Below are positions 42,951 through 51,475 of a stretch of 64,000 nucleotides of DNA, in pieces. The stretch comes from JALYOC01 sp036675345 (GTDB taxonomy: Bacteria > Myxococcota > Myxococcia > Myxococcales > Myxococcaceae). The stretch is taken from positions 1 through 64,000 of the forward strand of contig JAKFFE010000032.1 of assembly GCA_036675345.1 (NCBI GenBank), read 5' to 3'. How positions within the stretch are numbered: position 1 is the stretch's first letter; each line of letters begins with the position of its first letter. Below the pieces are notes generated by a model, which did not search any database, had not been told where the DNA came from, and was given only the letters and a program-made list of their open reading frames with translations. Made by a program: the position numbers and the translations under genes.

Positions 42951-45668
42951 TCACACCCGCAGCTGTCGGGGGACGCCTCCGCTGGGATCGAGGATCACGA
43001 TCCGACCCCGGTCATCCGCCACCAGCAACAGCCCCTCGGGGGTGGCGCGAATCACCGCCCGGGTCACCCCCTCCAGGATCACCTCGCACCGCACCCGCTG
43101 GGAGGCCGGATCGAGCAGCCGCACCCGGGCCAGCTCTCCTTCCGTGCAGAGGGCAACGCAGCCCTTCACGAAGGCCAGGTGCTGAAGGGAGAGGTTCTCG
43201 TGACTGGGAGGGAACAGCAGCTGCTCTCCGGGAAACTGGAACACGGCCCCATTGCCAACCTTGAGCACCACGGTGGGCCGGGCCTGGGAGTGCGGGGCGA
43301 TGAAGGTGATCGCGGTGGTGCCGAGCGGATCGACCGCCATCGGAAAGGCGGAGGGGACCAGCAGCGAACCGGTTCCACCCTCCAGGGCGGGGAGGGCCAG
43401 GCTCAGCGGAGCACGGCCCCGGAGCGCGAACCCCTCCAGTTGCAGGGTCCAGACCTCCTGGTTCCCGATGAAGCTGAAGCTTGCCCCAGGCTGTGACATC
43501 GCCAGCACCGGGACCGCCTCCGGGATCTGCCACAGGGCGCGCAGCTCCTCCGCCAGCGGATCCACCGCGAAGACCCGCTTGAAGTTCGCCGCGAACCACA
43601 CGTTCCCATCGTAGGAGTCGGCCCACACCGTCAGCTCGGCGTCGCACCAGTGGCTGGCGGCCCCGGTCAGCAGGTCGATCCGCGAGAGCCGGAACAGCGC
43701 GCCCCGCCGCGCCAGCGCGATCGCCCGGGCGCCATTCTGGGCGATCACCAACCGGTCCGCCGGGACGTCGACCTCCCGGACCACCCGACCGTCCGGGGCG
43801 AGGAGCCGGACCCCGGCCTCTCCCAGGGCGACGAGCAGCCTTCCGCTGGGCAGCCGACCCACGTCACGGATCGGCATCGATCCCGCCTCGGACGCGGGCA
43901 CCCGGATCCGTTCCGGGAGGCCTCTCTTCACCCCGCTGTCGGGCCCAGTCCATCGGGGGAGATCGGCCTTCAGCTCTCCGTCCCCCACGTAGCGGGTGAT
44001 CCGCTCCAGCTCCGCGCGAGGGCCCGGAGTTCCGTAGAGGCCCCCATCGCGCACCAGGGCCCGAAGCGCCGCGCGTCCCAAAGTCCGGGCCATCTCCGGG
44101 AAGCCGGGATGGACCTGGGCGCCGGTCGGAACCACCAGCTCGGACGCAAACGCCCACCGCTCGGCCAGTCGGTCCGCGCTGGTGTCGTCAAGCAGCTCCT
44201 GGGCGGCCCTGCGGACCTCGGCGAAGGCTTCGGGATCCAGCGACAGCTTCCGCACCAGGGCCCGGGCGCCGGCGGGCCCTCCCAGCAGGATGGTCCGGTC
44301 CAGCCAGTTCGCGCACAGCCCGCGGGCCCCCTCCACCTGCCAGAGGACCTCCGCCGCCTGGGCGTAGTTGCCAGCCTCGGCCAGGGCATTGGCCCACAGC
44401 AGCCTCAGCTTCGCCGCCTCCTGGGGACGGGACTTCTGGAGTCGGCTCACCGCGTCGGCGTAGGCGTTGTGGAACCTCGCCACCTCCATCGCCCGGGCCG
44501 GGTTCCCGGCCACGAACCACTGACGGACCACCAGGCCCGGGCTCAGCGCGCGCGACTCCGCCAGCCTGGCTGCCTCCACCCGCTTCCCGTGCCGCTCCAG
44601 GAAGGACACCGCCTCCTCCGAGGCCTGCAGCAGCTCCGCCAGCACGAAGGCGGCTTGCTCCAGCTCGCCCCGGCGCTCCAGACGTTGGACCGCCTGGCGG
44701 TAGGTCTGCTGGAGGTGTCCGTACAACGTCGGTCCCAGGTCCAGGCTTCCTCCGGCGCCAAGGGTCCCCGGCGTGATCCGCAGCGTCGCGCGCCGGCCGG
44801 GGATGCCCAGCAGGGGGGGGCCACCGGCCTCGTTCCCCCCGCCCAGCGGAATGGCGTGGCGCAGGGCCTCGGTGAGATCCCGCTCCTCGAACAGCTCCAG
44901 CACCTTCCCCAGGTAGCGCGCTTGCCGACGCCCCAGCAGCCGGGACACCCCACTGAGCTGGGTCAGCCTCCGGGCCCAGCGCTCCAGCCGCTGCCACCAC
45001 GCGGGCGACGAGGTCTGCGGACGAGGGCCACCCCGTGTCTGTGCGGACCACCCGCCGAAGATCCAGAGCAGCGCTCTTCCAACCCAGGTCGGCGGACCGG
45101 AGCGAGGCGCTCCCGACTGGGGCGCCGTCTTCACCACTGCCGCCAGCCACGCCACCTGCTCCGGGGAGGGGGGAGGGATCCTGGAGCCCAGCGCCTCGCG
45201 GGCATCCAGCGGAGGCGACACGGCCAGCACCGGCTCCGCCGGCAGCGGCCCCAGGGAGAAGACCTCCACCGGGGTGACGGAGGAGAGGTCGATGGACAAG
45301 GAGGGATCCTCGGCCGCAGTGGAGGCCCACGCCACCACCTCCACCACCCCCGCCCTGGCGAAGAGGATGGCCTCGGGCGCTGGCGCCAGGCGGGACCACT
45401 CCGCCTCGGTGAGCGGAACGCCAACCAGCCGTCCGGCCCGGCTGACCAGCGGGGTCCCCCAGGCGGTCCGGCAGTCCATCCGTCGGGAGGGGGTGAGTCG
45501 GAGCAGCAGCTCTCCTGTGGGCAGTCGCCTCAGCACGGCGCCCGGCGTCCACAGCGCCAGCACCCGGAGCAGGGCCTCCCGCTCACCGATCAGCGCCGGA
45601 TCGAAGAGCAGCGCCGAGGCCTCCACATGGCCCCGGTGGGTAAGCCTCTGCACGGTGGCCGAGGGCAT
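42951..45668 (-). CDS. bpX6-type protein of a MoxR-vWA-beta-propeller system
   Basis: 905 residues, last gene of a four-gene leftward operon; its ATG overlaps the previous stop by one base (TGATG). The N-terminal 170 residues match the bpX6 pattern (GEREALLRVLALWTPGA, LLRLTPSRRMDC). Residues 300-480 are helical, resembling TPR-like repeats (AVQRLERRGELEQAAFVLAELL, then AEAGNYAQAAEVLWQV). Residues about 580-905 contain regularly spaced beta-blade phrases (GRLPSGRLLVALGEAGVRLL, DRGRIVILDP) consistent with a beta-propeller. There is no signal peptide. It probably acts as a scaffold or substrate-recognition part for the MoxR ATPase. The family name is from pattern memory, not a profile search. 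Confidence 0.7.
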   Translation of the reverse strand: MPSATVQRLTHRGHVEASALLFDPALIGEREALLRVLALWTPGAVLRRLPTGELLLRLTPSRRMDCRTAWGTPLVSRAGRLVGVPLTEAEWSRLAPAPEAILFARAGVVEVVAWASTAAEDPSLSIDLSSVTPVEVFSLGPLPAEPVLAVSPPLDAREALGSRIPPPSPEQVAWLAAVVKTAPQSGAPRSGPPTWVGRALLWIFGGWSAQTRGGPRPQTSSPAWWQRLERWARRLTQLSGVSRLLGRRQARYLGKVLELFEERDLTEALRHAIPLGGGNEAGGPPLLGIPGRRATLRITPGTLGAGGSLDLGPTLYGHLQQTYRQAVQRLERRGELEQAAFVLAELLQASEEAVSFLERHGKRVEAARLAESRALSPGLVVRQWFVAGNPARAMEVARFHNAYADAVSRLQKSRPQEAAKLRLLWANALAEAGNYAQAAEVLWQVEGARGLCANWLDRTILLGGPAGARALVRKLSLDPEAFAEVRRAAQELLDDTSADRLAERWAFASELVVPTGAQVHPGFPEMARTLGRAALRALVRDGGLYGTPGPRAELERITRYVGDGELKADLPRWTGPDSGVKRGLPERIRVPASEAGSMPIRDVGRLPSGRLLVALGEAGVRLLAPDGRVVREVDVPADRLVIAQNGARAIALARRGALFRLSRIDLLTGAASHWCDAELTVWADSYDGNVWFAANFKRVFAVDPLAEELRALWQIPEAVPVLAMSQPGASFSFIGNQEVWTLQLEGFALRGRAPLSLALPALEGGTGSLLVPSAFPMAVDPLGTTAITFIAPHSQARPTVVLKVGNGAVFQFPGEQLLFPPSHENLSLQHLAFVKGCVALCTEGELARVRLLDPASQRVRCEVILEGVTRAVIRATPEGLLLVADDRGRIVILDPSGGVPRQLRV

Positions 45669-47422
45669 CAGCCGGCTCCGCCGGGCAGGAGACGAAACAC
45701 CTCCGCCTGCTGGGGGATGGAGTGGATCGCGATCTCGCCGCGCGCATTGAGATACGCGACGTTGGCGGCGCCGGTGCTGGCGGTCACCTGGAGCAGCGGA
45801 CTGGAGGATCGGAGCACCTCGCTGCTGCGGCCCAGCCCGACCAGCGACAGCGTCGTCCGCTCATTCTCCAGCAGCAGCAGCGAACCGTTCACCACCCCCA
45901 CCACCTCGGCACCCGACGGGGGGACCAGATCGAGGTTGCCGCTGCGGGTGAAGACCTTCCAGCGATCCGCGTGGCAGCGCACCGCCAGCCCACCCACCAT
46001 CGGGTGGTCCCCCACGCCGAAGAAGGCCTTGAGGTCTCCATCGCCCTGGGGAAGCTCCAGGCCCGGGAGCTGATCCCAGATCCCACTTCGAGCCTCCACC
46101 CGGAGGATCCAGCGACCGGGCTGGGCGGCACCGTAGGAATCGGCAATTGCCAGCAGTCCCTCGAGGTAGGTGGTCATCGCGGTGACCGCCCGGGCGATCG
46201 GCCGTGCCGCCCCTCCGTCGCTGCGGAGGAACAAGGTGCCGCCCCCATCCAGGAACAACATCGCGGTGGGCGAGTGGGAGGGCTTGAGGAACACCATCGG
46301 CGCAGGGGAGGTGGGGGGGACGAAGGGGAGCTCCGTCAGGTCAAATCGGGTCTCGGCCCCGGCCAGGAGTTGATGGCTTCCCCGGAAGAGGAGCTGGTGC
46401 GGGGACGGCGGCGCCTGGGCCAGCGCCAGCAGCGACTTGCGGTACGCGCCGACCGCGACCAGCCGTTCCTCCGAGGGAATCGAGAGGCGCCGGGGGTTCC
46501 CCGGGTTGTCTCGCGGCGAGTTGGGGACCGGGTACACCGTGGCCTCTCCACCGGCGTGGAGCACGATCAACCGATGCCCCGAGGGGTCGAACCGCAGCTC
46601 GGTCGGACGTTGATCGCCCAGCCCCAGTGGCCGCCCAGCGGCCACCTCGAACGGATCCCTCAGCAGCCGCACCGAGGCCGCAGAGGAGGGGAGCGGCAAG
46701 CTCACGCTCCGCGGGGCGCGACGCGCGGGGCGCACCCTCACCTCCAGCCGGCGCTCACCCGGCGCCAGCGGATCCTCCACCGTGACCCGGGAAGCAGCCT
46801 CCGGTCCTCCCAGCCGGTCGCCGCCCACCAGCCACAGATCGTCTCCCGCGGTCGGAGCTCCCAACACCCCCTGCCAGCGGAGGAAGTGCTGCTGATCCGG
46901 GGAACGGGCGGTCCTCGCGGACAACAGCCGCTTGATCGAAACCGCGTCGATCGTGGGCTGCAGCGACGCCTCCTCGTCCTGGAGGATGCCCCAGGCGAAC
47001 TCCACCTTCGCCTCCGCGGCCCGCCTGGCCAGGACGATCAGCAGCGCCAGGTGGGCAAGTCGCGGGGCCCCCAGCTGAGAGGGTCCGGCATCGAAGAGGG
47101 CGACGCTGCGACGGGTGCCGGCCGGGCTGCGGTGGGAGAGGGCGAAGAAGGCATGCTCGCGCATCGCCGCGCGGCGGATGAACTCCTCGGGGGCTTCTTC
47201 CGCCAGCAGCCACTCCGAGGTCAGCAGCCGCTCATAGCTTCCCCGGCGGGTGAGGCCGGAGAACCCATCTGGATCCTCCATCCCGTGGCCGTCCCGTGCG
47301 CGCAGCGGCCCGATCGCCAGGGACAGTCGCCGGATCACTCCGCCCAGTTCGACCGCCAGCTCCGGGGGGAAGATCGCCAGCTGCTCCGACCAGGGCGCGA
47401 TCGCGCGGGGGAGGGTGGTCAC
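45668..47422 (-). CDS. vWA-like/beta-propeller component of the MoxR system
   Basis: 584 residues from GTG 47422, overlapping the previous stop (GTGA). The N-terminal 200 residues look like a von Willebrand A fold: RSVALFDAGPSQLG occupies the MIDAS position, but D-A-G-P-S replaces D-x-S-x-S, so metal binding may be impaired. It is followed by LALLIVLARRAAEAKVEFAWGIL and LWLVGGDRL. The remainder has beta-blade-like repeats (LRFDPSGHRLIVLHAGGEATV) compatible with a propeller. In such systems a MoxR ATPase remodels targets through a vWA adaptor. Fusion of adaptor and propeller in one chain is the notable point. Confidence 0.68.
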   Translation of the reverse strand: MTTLPRAIAPWSEQLAIFPPELAVELGGVIRRLSLAIGPLRARDGHGMEDPDGFSGLTRRGSYERLLTSEWLLAEEAPEEFIRRAAMREHAFFALSHRSPAGTRRSVALFDAGPSQLGAPRLAHLALLIVLARRAAEAKVEFAWGILQDEEASLQPTIDAVSIKRLLSARTARSPDQQHFLRWQGVLGAPTAGDDLWLVGGDRLGGPEAASRVTVEDPLAPGERRLEVRVRPARRAPRSVSLPLPSSAASVRLLRDPFEVAAGRPLGLGDQRPTELRFDPSGHRLIVLHAGGEATVYPVPNSPRDNPGNPRRLSIPSEERLVAVGAYRKSLLALAQAPPSPHQLLFRGSHQLLAGAETRFDLTELPFVPPTSPAPMVFLKPSHSPTAMLFLDGGGTLFLRSDGGAARPIARAVTAMTTYLEGLLAIADSYGAAQPGRWILRVEARSGIWDQLPGLELPQGDGDLKAFFGVGDHPMVGGLAVRCHADRWKVFTRSGNLDLVPPSGAEVVGVVNGSLLLLENERTTLSLVGLGRSSEVLRSSSPLLQVTASTGAANVAYLNARGEIAIHSIPQQAEVFRLLPGGAG

Positions 47423-47853
47423 GGGCCCCCTCCGGCGTCCAGCCAACGTCGCAGCGCCGCCGGATCGAGGGCGCGCGCCTGGGCCAGCGGGAAGACCCTG
47501 CCGTCGTGGGGGAGCAGGGCCACCGGAGGGACCAGCCTCAGCCGCTGGAGCAGCGCCCGCTCCACCAGGGCCTCGGGGAGGGAGGGCCTCCAGAGTGTCG
47601 ACAGGTAGAGCGAGGGCGCTGCGGCGGAGCGTCCCAGATAGGTCAGGCCTTCCACCCAGGGCAGGGCCTCCTGGGGGCCCAGCAGGAGCAGCTCGGTGGC
47701 GGTGGCGACGCCGGTCAGCGGCCCCGCGGTCTCCCCCTGCTCCAGCAGCCGCCTGGCCAGGGCGCGTGCGAATTCGCCCGCGGCGTGGACCGCGGTGGGG
47801 GGCAGGGGCGGCTCTCGCAGGGCCCACTCCAGCGGCAACGTCGCCAGACTCAC
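47419..47853 (-). CDS. Small bpX5-like component of the MoxR system
   Basis: 144 residues from GTG 47853, overlapping the MoxR stop and the next start by four bases each. It is acidic/hydrophobic alternating, with EWALREPPLPPTAVHAAGEF, LLLGPQEALPWVEGLTYLGR and ALDPAALRRWLDAG. The WVxGxxYLGR phrase is what I associate with the bpX5 family always found between MoxR and vWA genes. It has no membrane segment. Presumably an adaptor binding the ATPase ring; no activity is known. Confidence 0.6.
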   Translation of the reverse strand: MSLATLPLEWALREPPLPPTAVHAAGEFARALARRLLEQGETAGPLTGVATATELLLLGPQEALPWVEGLTYLGRSAAAPSLYLSTLWRPSLPEALVERALLQRLRLVPPVALLPHDGRVFPLAQARALDPAALRRWLDAGGGP

Positions 47854-48983
47854 GTCGGGCGGACCGTGGAGACGATCTCCTCACGCAGCGTCTTGAGTTC
47901 GGCCGGGAGACCCTCGGGCGGAAAGCCGGCGTCCAGCTCGCGCGCCACGCTCTCCAACCGCAGCTTCCAGGCGGACAGGGCCTGGGGATCCTCAGGCCGG
48001 GTGGCGAGCACCTGCCTCCCGGCGGTGGCGATCCTGGCGGCGCGGGCGGCGGGTCCCAAGGAGGCCTCCTCGGTGGCGGCCGGAAGCGCCGTGTTCCTCG
48101 ATTCCGACAACAGCTCGCGCAGCGAGTCCCGGGCGACCGCCTGGGCCTCCGCGGTCGGCACCGCGTACAGCAGCGGCCAGAGATCGGCGCGGGTGGCCAC
48201 GCTGCGACCGTCCAGCGCGGCGGCCGCGGCGACCAGGCGCTGCACCTTGACCGCGCGACGATCGGTCAGGCGGACCCCGGCATTGCGGAGGGTGCGGATG
48301 GCGTGCGCCAGATGGGGCCGGACCGCGGTCAGGTCCGCGGCTTGGGCGGCGCCGGCGATCACATCCAGATGCTCCAGGGAGGCCAGCGGCGGCAGCTCGG
48401 AGGAGCCCAGGGCCCAGCCCCCCTCCAAAAGCTCCTCCAGCCGGGGATCGGGGAGCGGCTCGAGGAACGCCCGGACCAGGAAGCGATCCGCGAAGGCGGC
48501 CAGCGACTCGTCGTCCGGGATGGCGTTGGAGGCGCCCACGCAGACCCTCAGCGGGACCTTGAGCCGGGTGTGGCCCCGGCGGAACATCCGCTCGTTGAGC
48601 AGCCCCAGCAGGGTGTTGAGGATCGCGGTGGAGCCCAGGAACACCTCATCCAGGAACGCCAGCTCCGCCTCGGGCAACATCCCGGCGGTCTCGGTCTCCA
48701 CCACCCCCTCCCGCAGACGGCGCAGATCCACCGGGCCGAAGATCTCGGAGGGCTCGGTGAAGCGGCCCAGCAGGTACTCGAAGTAGTTGCCCCCCAGGGC
48801 GCGGGCCACCCGCCGCACCGCCTCGCTCTTGGCAGTCCCCGGGGGCCCGATCACCAGGAGGTGCTCGCCCGCCGCGGCGGACAGCGCCACCAGTTCCACC
48901 AGCGCCTCCCGTTCCACCAGCCCTCGTGAGGCGGAGTTCAAGGCGGTGCGAAGCGTGGCGGCGGAATCGATCAGGCTGGGCAT
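47850..48983 (-). CDS. MoxR-family AAA+ ATPase
   Basis: 377 residues. Walker A GPPGTAKS is at 46-53, Walker B AFLDEVF at 110-116 and the sensor I region VGASNAIPDD follows, with ADRFLVRAFLEPLPDP after it, as in the MoxR/RavA group. MoxR ATPases are chaperone-like rings that mature or dismantle protein complexes, usually with a vWA partner. It leads the four-gene operon and is divergent from the ferritin-like pair across 133 bases, so both could respond to the same regulator. Confidence 0.92.
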   Translation of the reverse strand: MPSLIDSAATLRTALNSASRGLVEREALVELVALSAAAGEHLLVIGPPGTAKSEAVRRVARALGGNYFEYLLGRFTEPSEIFGPVDLRRLREGVVETETAGMLPEAELAFLDEVFLGSTAILNTLLGLLNERMFRRGHTRLKVPLRVCVGASNAIPDDESLAAFADRFLVRAFLEPLPDPRLEELLEGGWALGSSELPPLASLEHLDVIAGAAQAADLTAVRPHLAHAIRTLRNAGVRLTDRRAVKVQRLVAAAAALDGRSVATRADLWPLLYAVPTAEAQAVARDSLRELLSESRNTALPAATEEASLGPAARAARIATAGRQVLATRPEDPQALSAWKLRLESVARELDAGFPPEGLPAELKTLREEIVSTVRPT

Positions 48984-49116
48984 TCGAGCCGCGAAGCCTA
49001 GCAGGCGCAGATGCAGGGGTGCGGGCGTCCAGCCAAGCCCCCGTACCCAGCTTGTCGTTCCTTGCGGACCGTCCCTACCTCTTCAGAGGCTTGGGCCGAT
49101 CGAAAGGAGCGCTCGG

Positions 49117-50328
49117 GTGAGCGTGGATCTCTGGAGAGACAAAGGGACGCAGCTGGATCGCCAACGCTTCACCTGGAAGGAGCTGACCCCGGCGCCGTAC
49201 AGCAAGCTGAACGCGGATGCCTTCACCCGGGTGCGGGTGATCTTGATGAACGGGATCGAGGCGGACGCGCTGCGTCTCAAGCACGCGATGGCCAAGGTCC
49301 ACCGCGACCTGCAGCCGCTGCTGGCGCAGCTTCGTCGGGTGGAGCAGCACCAGCAGACGCTGATCAACTGGCTCCACCCGCCGGATCAGAATCCACTGGA
49401 GACCACCCTGGGGTTCGAGCAGGTGGCGATCGAAGTCACCGCCTCGGTGGCGCAGCGCGAGCCGGACCAATATCTGGCCCAGGTGTATCGCTTCGGGCTG
49501 CTGGAGGACTTCGATCACCTCTACCGCTTCGGGGCGCTCTACGACCGGATGGAGGGCAAGGACCCCAACACCATCACCCAGTCCTATACGGACATCCTCC
49601 CCGGGCGGCCCACCTCGATCGAGCACCGCCACCCCACCGACGATCTCCGGCTGTCCTACGACCGGTTCGCCGCGCACCCGCTGACCAAGCTCCACGCGCT
49701 GGCGATCACCGCCGCCGAGTTCCAGACCCACGACTACTACATGACCATCGGCCCGATGTTCTCCGACCCCGGGGCCCGGCAGCTGTACGCGGAGATCGCC
49801 TCCATCGAAGAGCAGCACGTCACCCAGTACGAGTCCCTCAGCGACGCCGAGGAGACCTGGCTGGAGAAGTGGGTGCTGCACGAGGCAATGGAGGTGTGGT
49901 GCTACCAGGGCTGCGTGGCCTACGAGACCGACCCGCGGATCAAGGCGATCTGGGAGCGGTTCCTGGACTACGAGCTGGGCCAGCTGGCGCTGGCCCGCAA
50001 GACGTTCGAGGACGTGGAGAAGCGGGACGTGCAGACCCTCCTCCCCGAGCGGCTGCCGGAGGTGATCGACTACCGCGAGCACCGGGAGTTCGTGCGCGCC
50101 ACCTTGAACCGCGAGGTGGATCTGCGGGCCCACGGCACCCAGTTCGTGGACAAAGCAGAGCTGCCCGCGTCCAGCCCCACCCATGCCTACCGCGAACACC
50201 TGAACTCCGAGGGCTCTCCCTCGGAGACAGTCGCCGCCGGTTGGCGCTGGACGCCAGGGACCGAGCTGACCGCGCTGGGCGCCACGCCCAAGGGCAACGG
50301 ACAGGTGAAGAAAGGGCTGAAGCAATGA
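49117..50328 (+). CDS. Ferritin-like domain protein 1
   Basis: 403 residues from GTG 49117, with AAAGGAG at 49103-49109. It is mostly helical, with ferritin-like iron ligands suggested by AAEFQTHDYYMTIGPMF, ASIEEQHVTQYESL (ExxH) and the later LHEAMEVWCYQG and DYELGQLALARKTFED. These fit a four-helix diiron bundle of the rubrerythrin/ferritin-like superfamily, within a longer chain than ferritin itself. No signal peptide is present. Its stop overlaps the ATG of the second ferritin-like gene (ATGA), so the two are made together and may form a mixed complex. Confidence 0.72.
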   Translation: MSVDLWRDKGTQLDRQRFTWKELTPAPYSKLNADAFTRVRVILMNGIEADALRLKHAMAKVHRDLQPLLAQLRRVEQHQQTLINWLHPPDQNPLETTLGFEQVAIEVTASVAQREPDQYLAQVYRFGLLEDFDHLYRFGALYDRMEGKDPNTITQSYTDILPGRPTSIEHRHPTDDLRLSYDRFAAHPLTKLHALAITAAEFQTHDYYMTIGPMFSDPGARQLYAEIASIEEQHVTQYESLSDAEETWLEKWVLHEAMEVWCYQGCVAYETDPRIKAIWERFLDYELGQLALARKTFEDVEKRDVQTLLPERLPEVIDYREHREFVRATLNREVDLRAHGTQFVDKAELPASSPTHAYREHLNSEGSPSETVAAGWRWTPGTELTALGATPKGNGQVKKGLKQ

Positions 50329-51317
50329 AGAGCACCACGACTCCGGGACTCAATCGCACCGGGCTGGCCGCCTCGCCCCAGGATGCGGGGAAGATGCTGG
50401 AGGTCACCGAGCTGACCCGTCCCTCCAGTCCGGGCCTCGCCGAGGACGCGCTGGTCACCCGCCAGCTCTACGCCAAGGAGGCCCCGGCGCCGCACGGGAC
50501 CATGCCTCCGCCCGCGTCGCTGAAGGAGGCGGCCTCGGTCACCTTCAAGGCCCTGGCCGGCCAGAAGGCCACGGTGCTGATCGACAAGCTGGGGGAACGG
50601 CTGGCGTTCGAGCGCGCTGGGACCCGGCTCTACGAGGGCCTGCTGGCGAAGTTCGACGTGTTCGGAACCTGGGACGGAGGGCCGACCCGCGCCCAGCTGG
50701 AGCGGATCCACCGCGACGAACATGATCACTTCCTGCTGGTGAAGGGCTTCATCGAGAGGCTGGGCTCGGATCCCACCACGGTCACCCCCTCGGCCAACGT
50801 CCACGCGGTGGCGTCGATGGGAATCGTGAAGGTGATCTCCGACCCCCGGATGAACCTCCAGGAGTCGATCGAGGCGATCGCCGTGGCCGAGCTGGCGGAC
50901 AACGACTGCTGGAGCAACCTGGTCCAGCTGCTGCGTGGCACCGGCCATGAGGAGCTGGCGGACCAGGCGGAGGAGGCGCTGGAGTCCGAGCGGGATCACC
51001 TCCGGCTGGTGCGGGACTGGATCGCCGCCGCGCTGGCCAGCACCGGCGCGCTGGGGCCGATGCGTCCGGCGCTCCGACGCACCCTCCGGCAGGGAAAGCG
51101 GGCCGGCCCGAACCAGTCGATGCGCAAGCAGCTGCAGGGCGCGAAGGCGAAGGCGAAGGCAAAGGCGGCCAAGCCGACGGGTAAGCAGCTGCAGGCCAAG
51201 CAGAAGGGGACCGCCCGCAAGACCGTGATCAGCCGCGCCAAGTCCGCCTCCGCGGGAGGGAAGAAGAAGGTGGCCCGCCGGGCCAGCGCCTCCGCCAAGC
51301 AGGTCCGTCGCCGGTAG
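50325..51317 (+). CDS. Ferritin-like domain protein 2 with histone-H1-like tail
   Basis: 330 residues. A four-helix region (about 80-250) carries FERAGTRLYEGLL, HRDEHDHFLLVKGF, AVAELADNDCWSNL and ESERDHLRLVRDW, giving Glu/His pairs in ferritin-like order. From about residue 265 the chain becomes a Lys/Ala/Arg-rich tail (AKAKAKAKAAKPTGKQLQAK, and ending KKKVARRASASAKQVRRR), like eukaryotic H1 or bacterial DNA-binding tails. The combination suggests a DNA-coating, iron-handling role comparable to tailed Dps proteins. This is inference: no Dps signature is present. Confidence 0.72.
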   Translation: MKSTTTPGLNRTGLAASPQDAGKMLEVTELTRPSSPGLAEDALVTRQLYAKEAPAPHGTMPPPASLKEAASVTFKALAGQKATVLIDKLGERLAFERAGTRLYEGLLAKFDVFGTWDGGPTRAQLERIHRDEHDHFLLVKGFIERLGSDPTTVTPSANVHAVASMGIVKVISDPRMNLQESIEAIAVAELADNDCWSNLVQLLRGTGHEELADQAEEALESERDHLRLVRDWIAAALASTGALGPMRPALRRTLRQGKRAGPNQSMRKQLQGAKAKAKAKAAKPTGKQLQAKQKGTARKTVISRAKSASAGGKKKVARRASASAKQVRRR

Positions 51318-51475
51318 CATTCGCTCCGCCGTCCGGAAGCGGATCGCCGCCGCGCGTCCTTGGGCGGGGGCGCGGTGACCCTGGTGGACACCGCCGGGCT
51401 GCGGGAGGCGGTCGGCGCCGGATCGTCTGGGCGATCGAGAAGGCCGGCGCGAGTTCCCTCTGCCCGGAACGCTAG
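51318..51475 (+). other. Possible decayed coding fragment
   Basis: In one frame the DNA reads VTLVDTAGLREAVGA (51375-51419), which looks like the DTAGLRE loop of MnmE-type GTPases. From 51419 a second frame reads RIVWAIEKAGASSLCPER and stops at 51473-51475. A single-base indel would join them. There is no start or further homologous sequence, so this may be a remnant of a gene end or chance. Confidence 0.25.
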
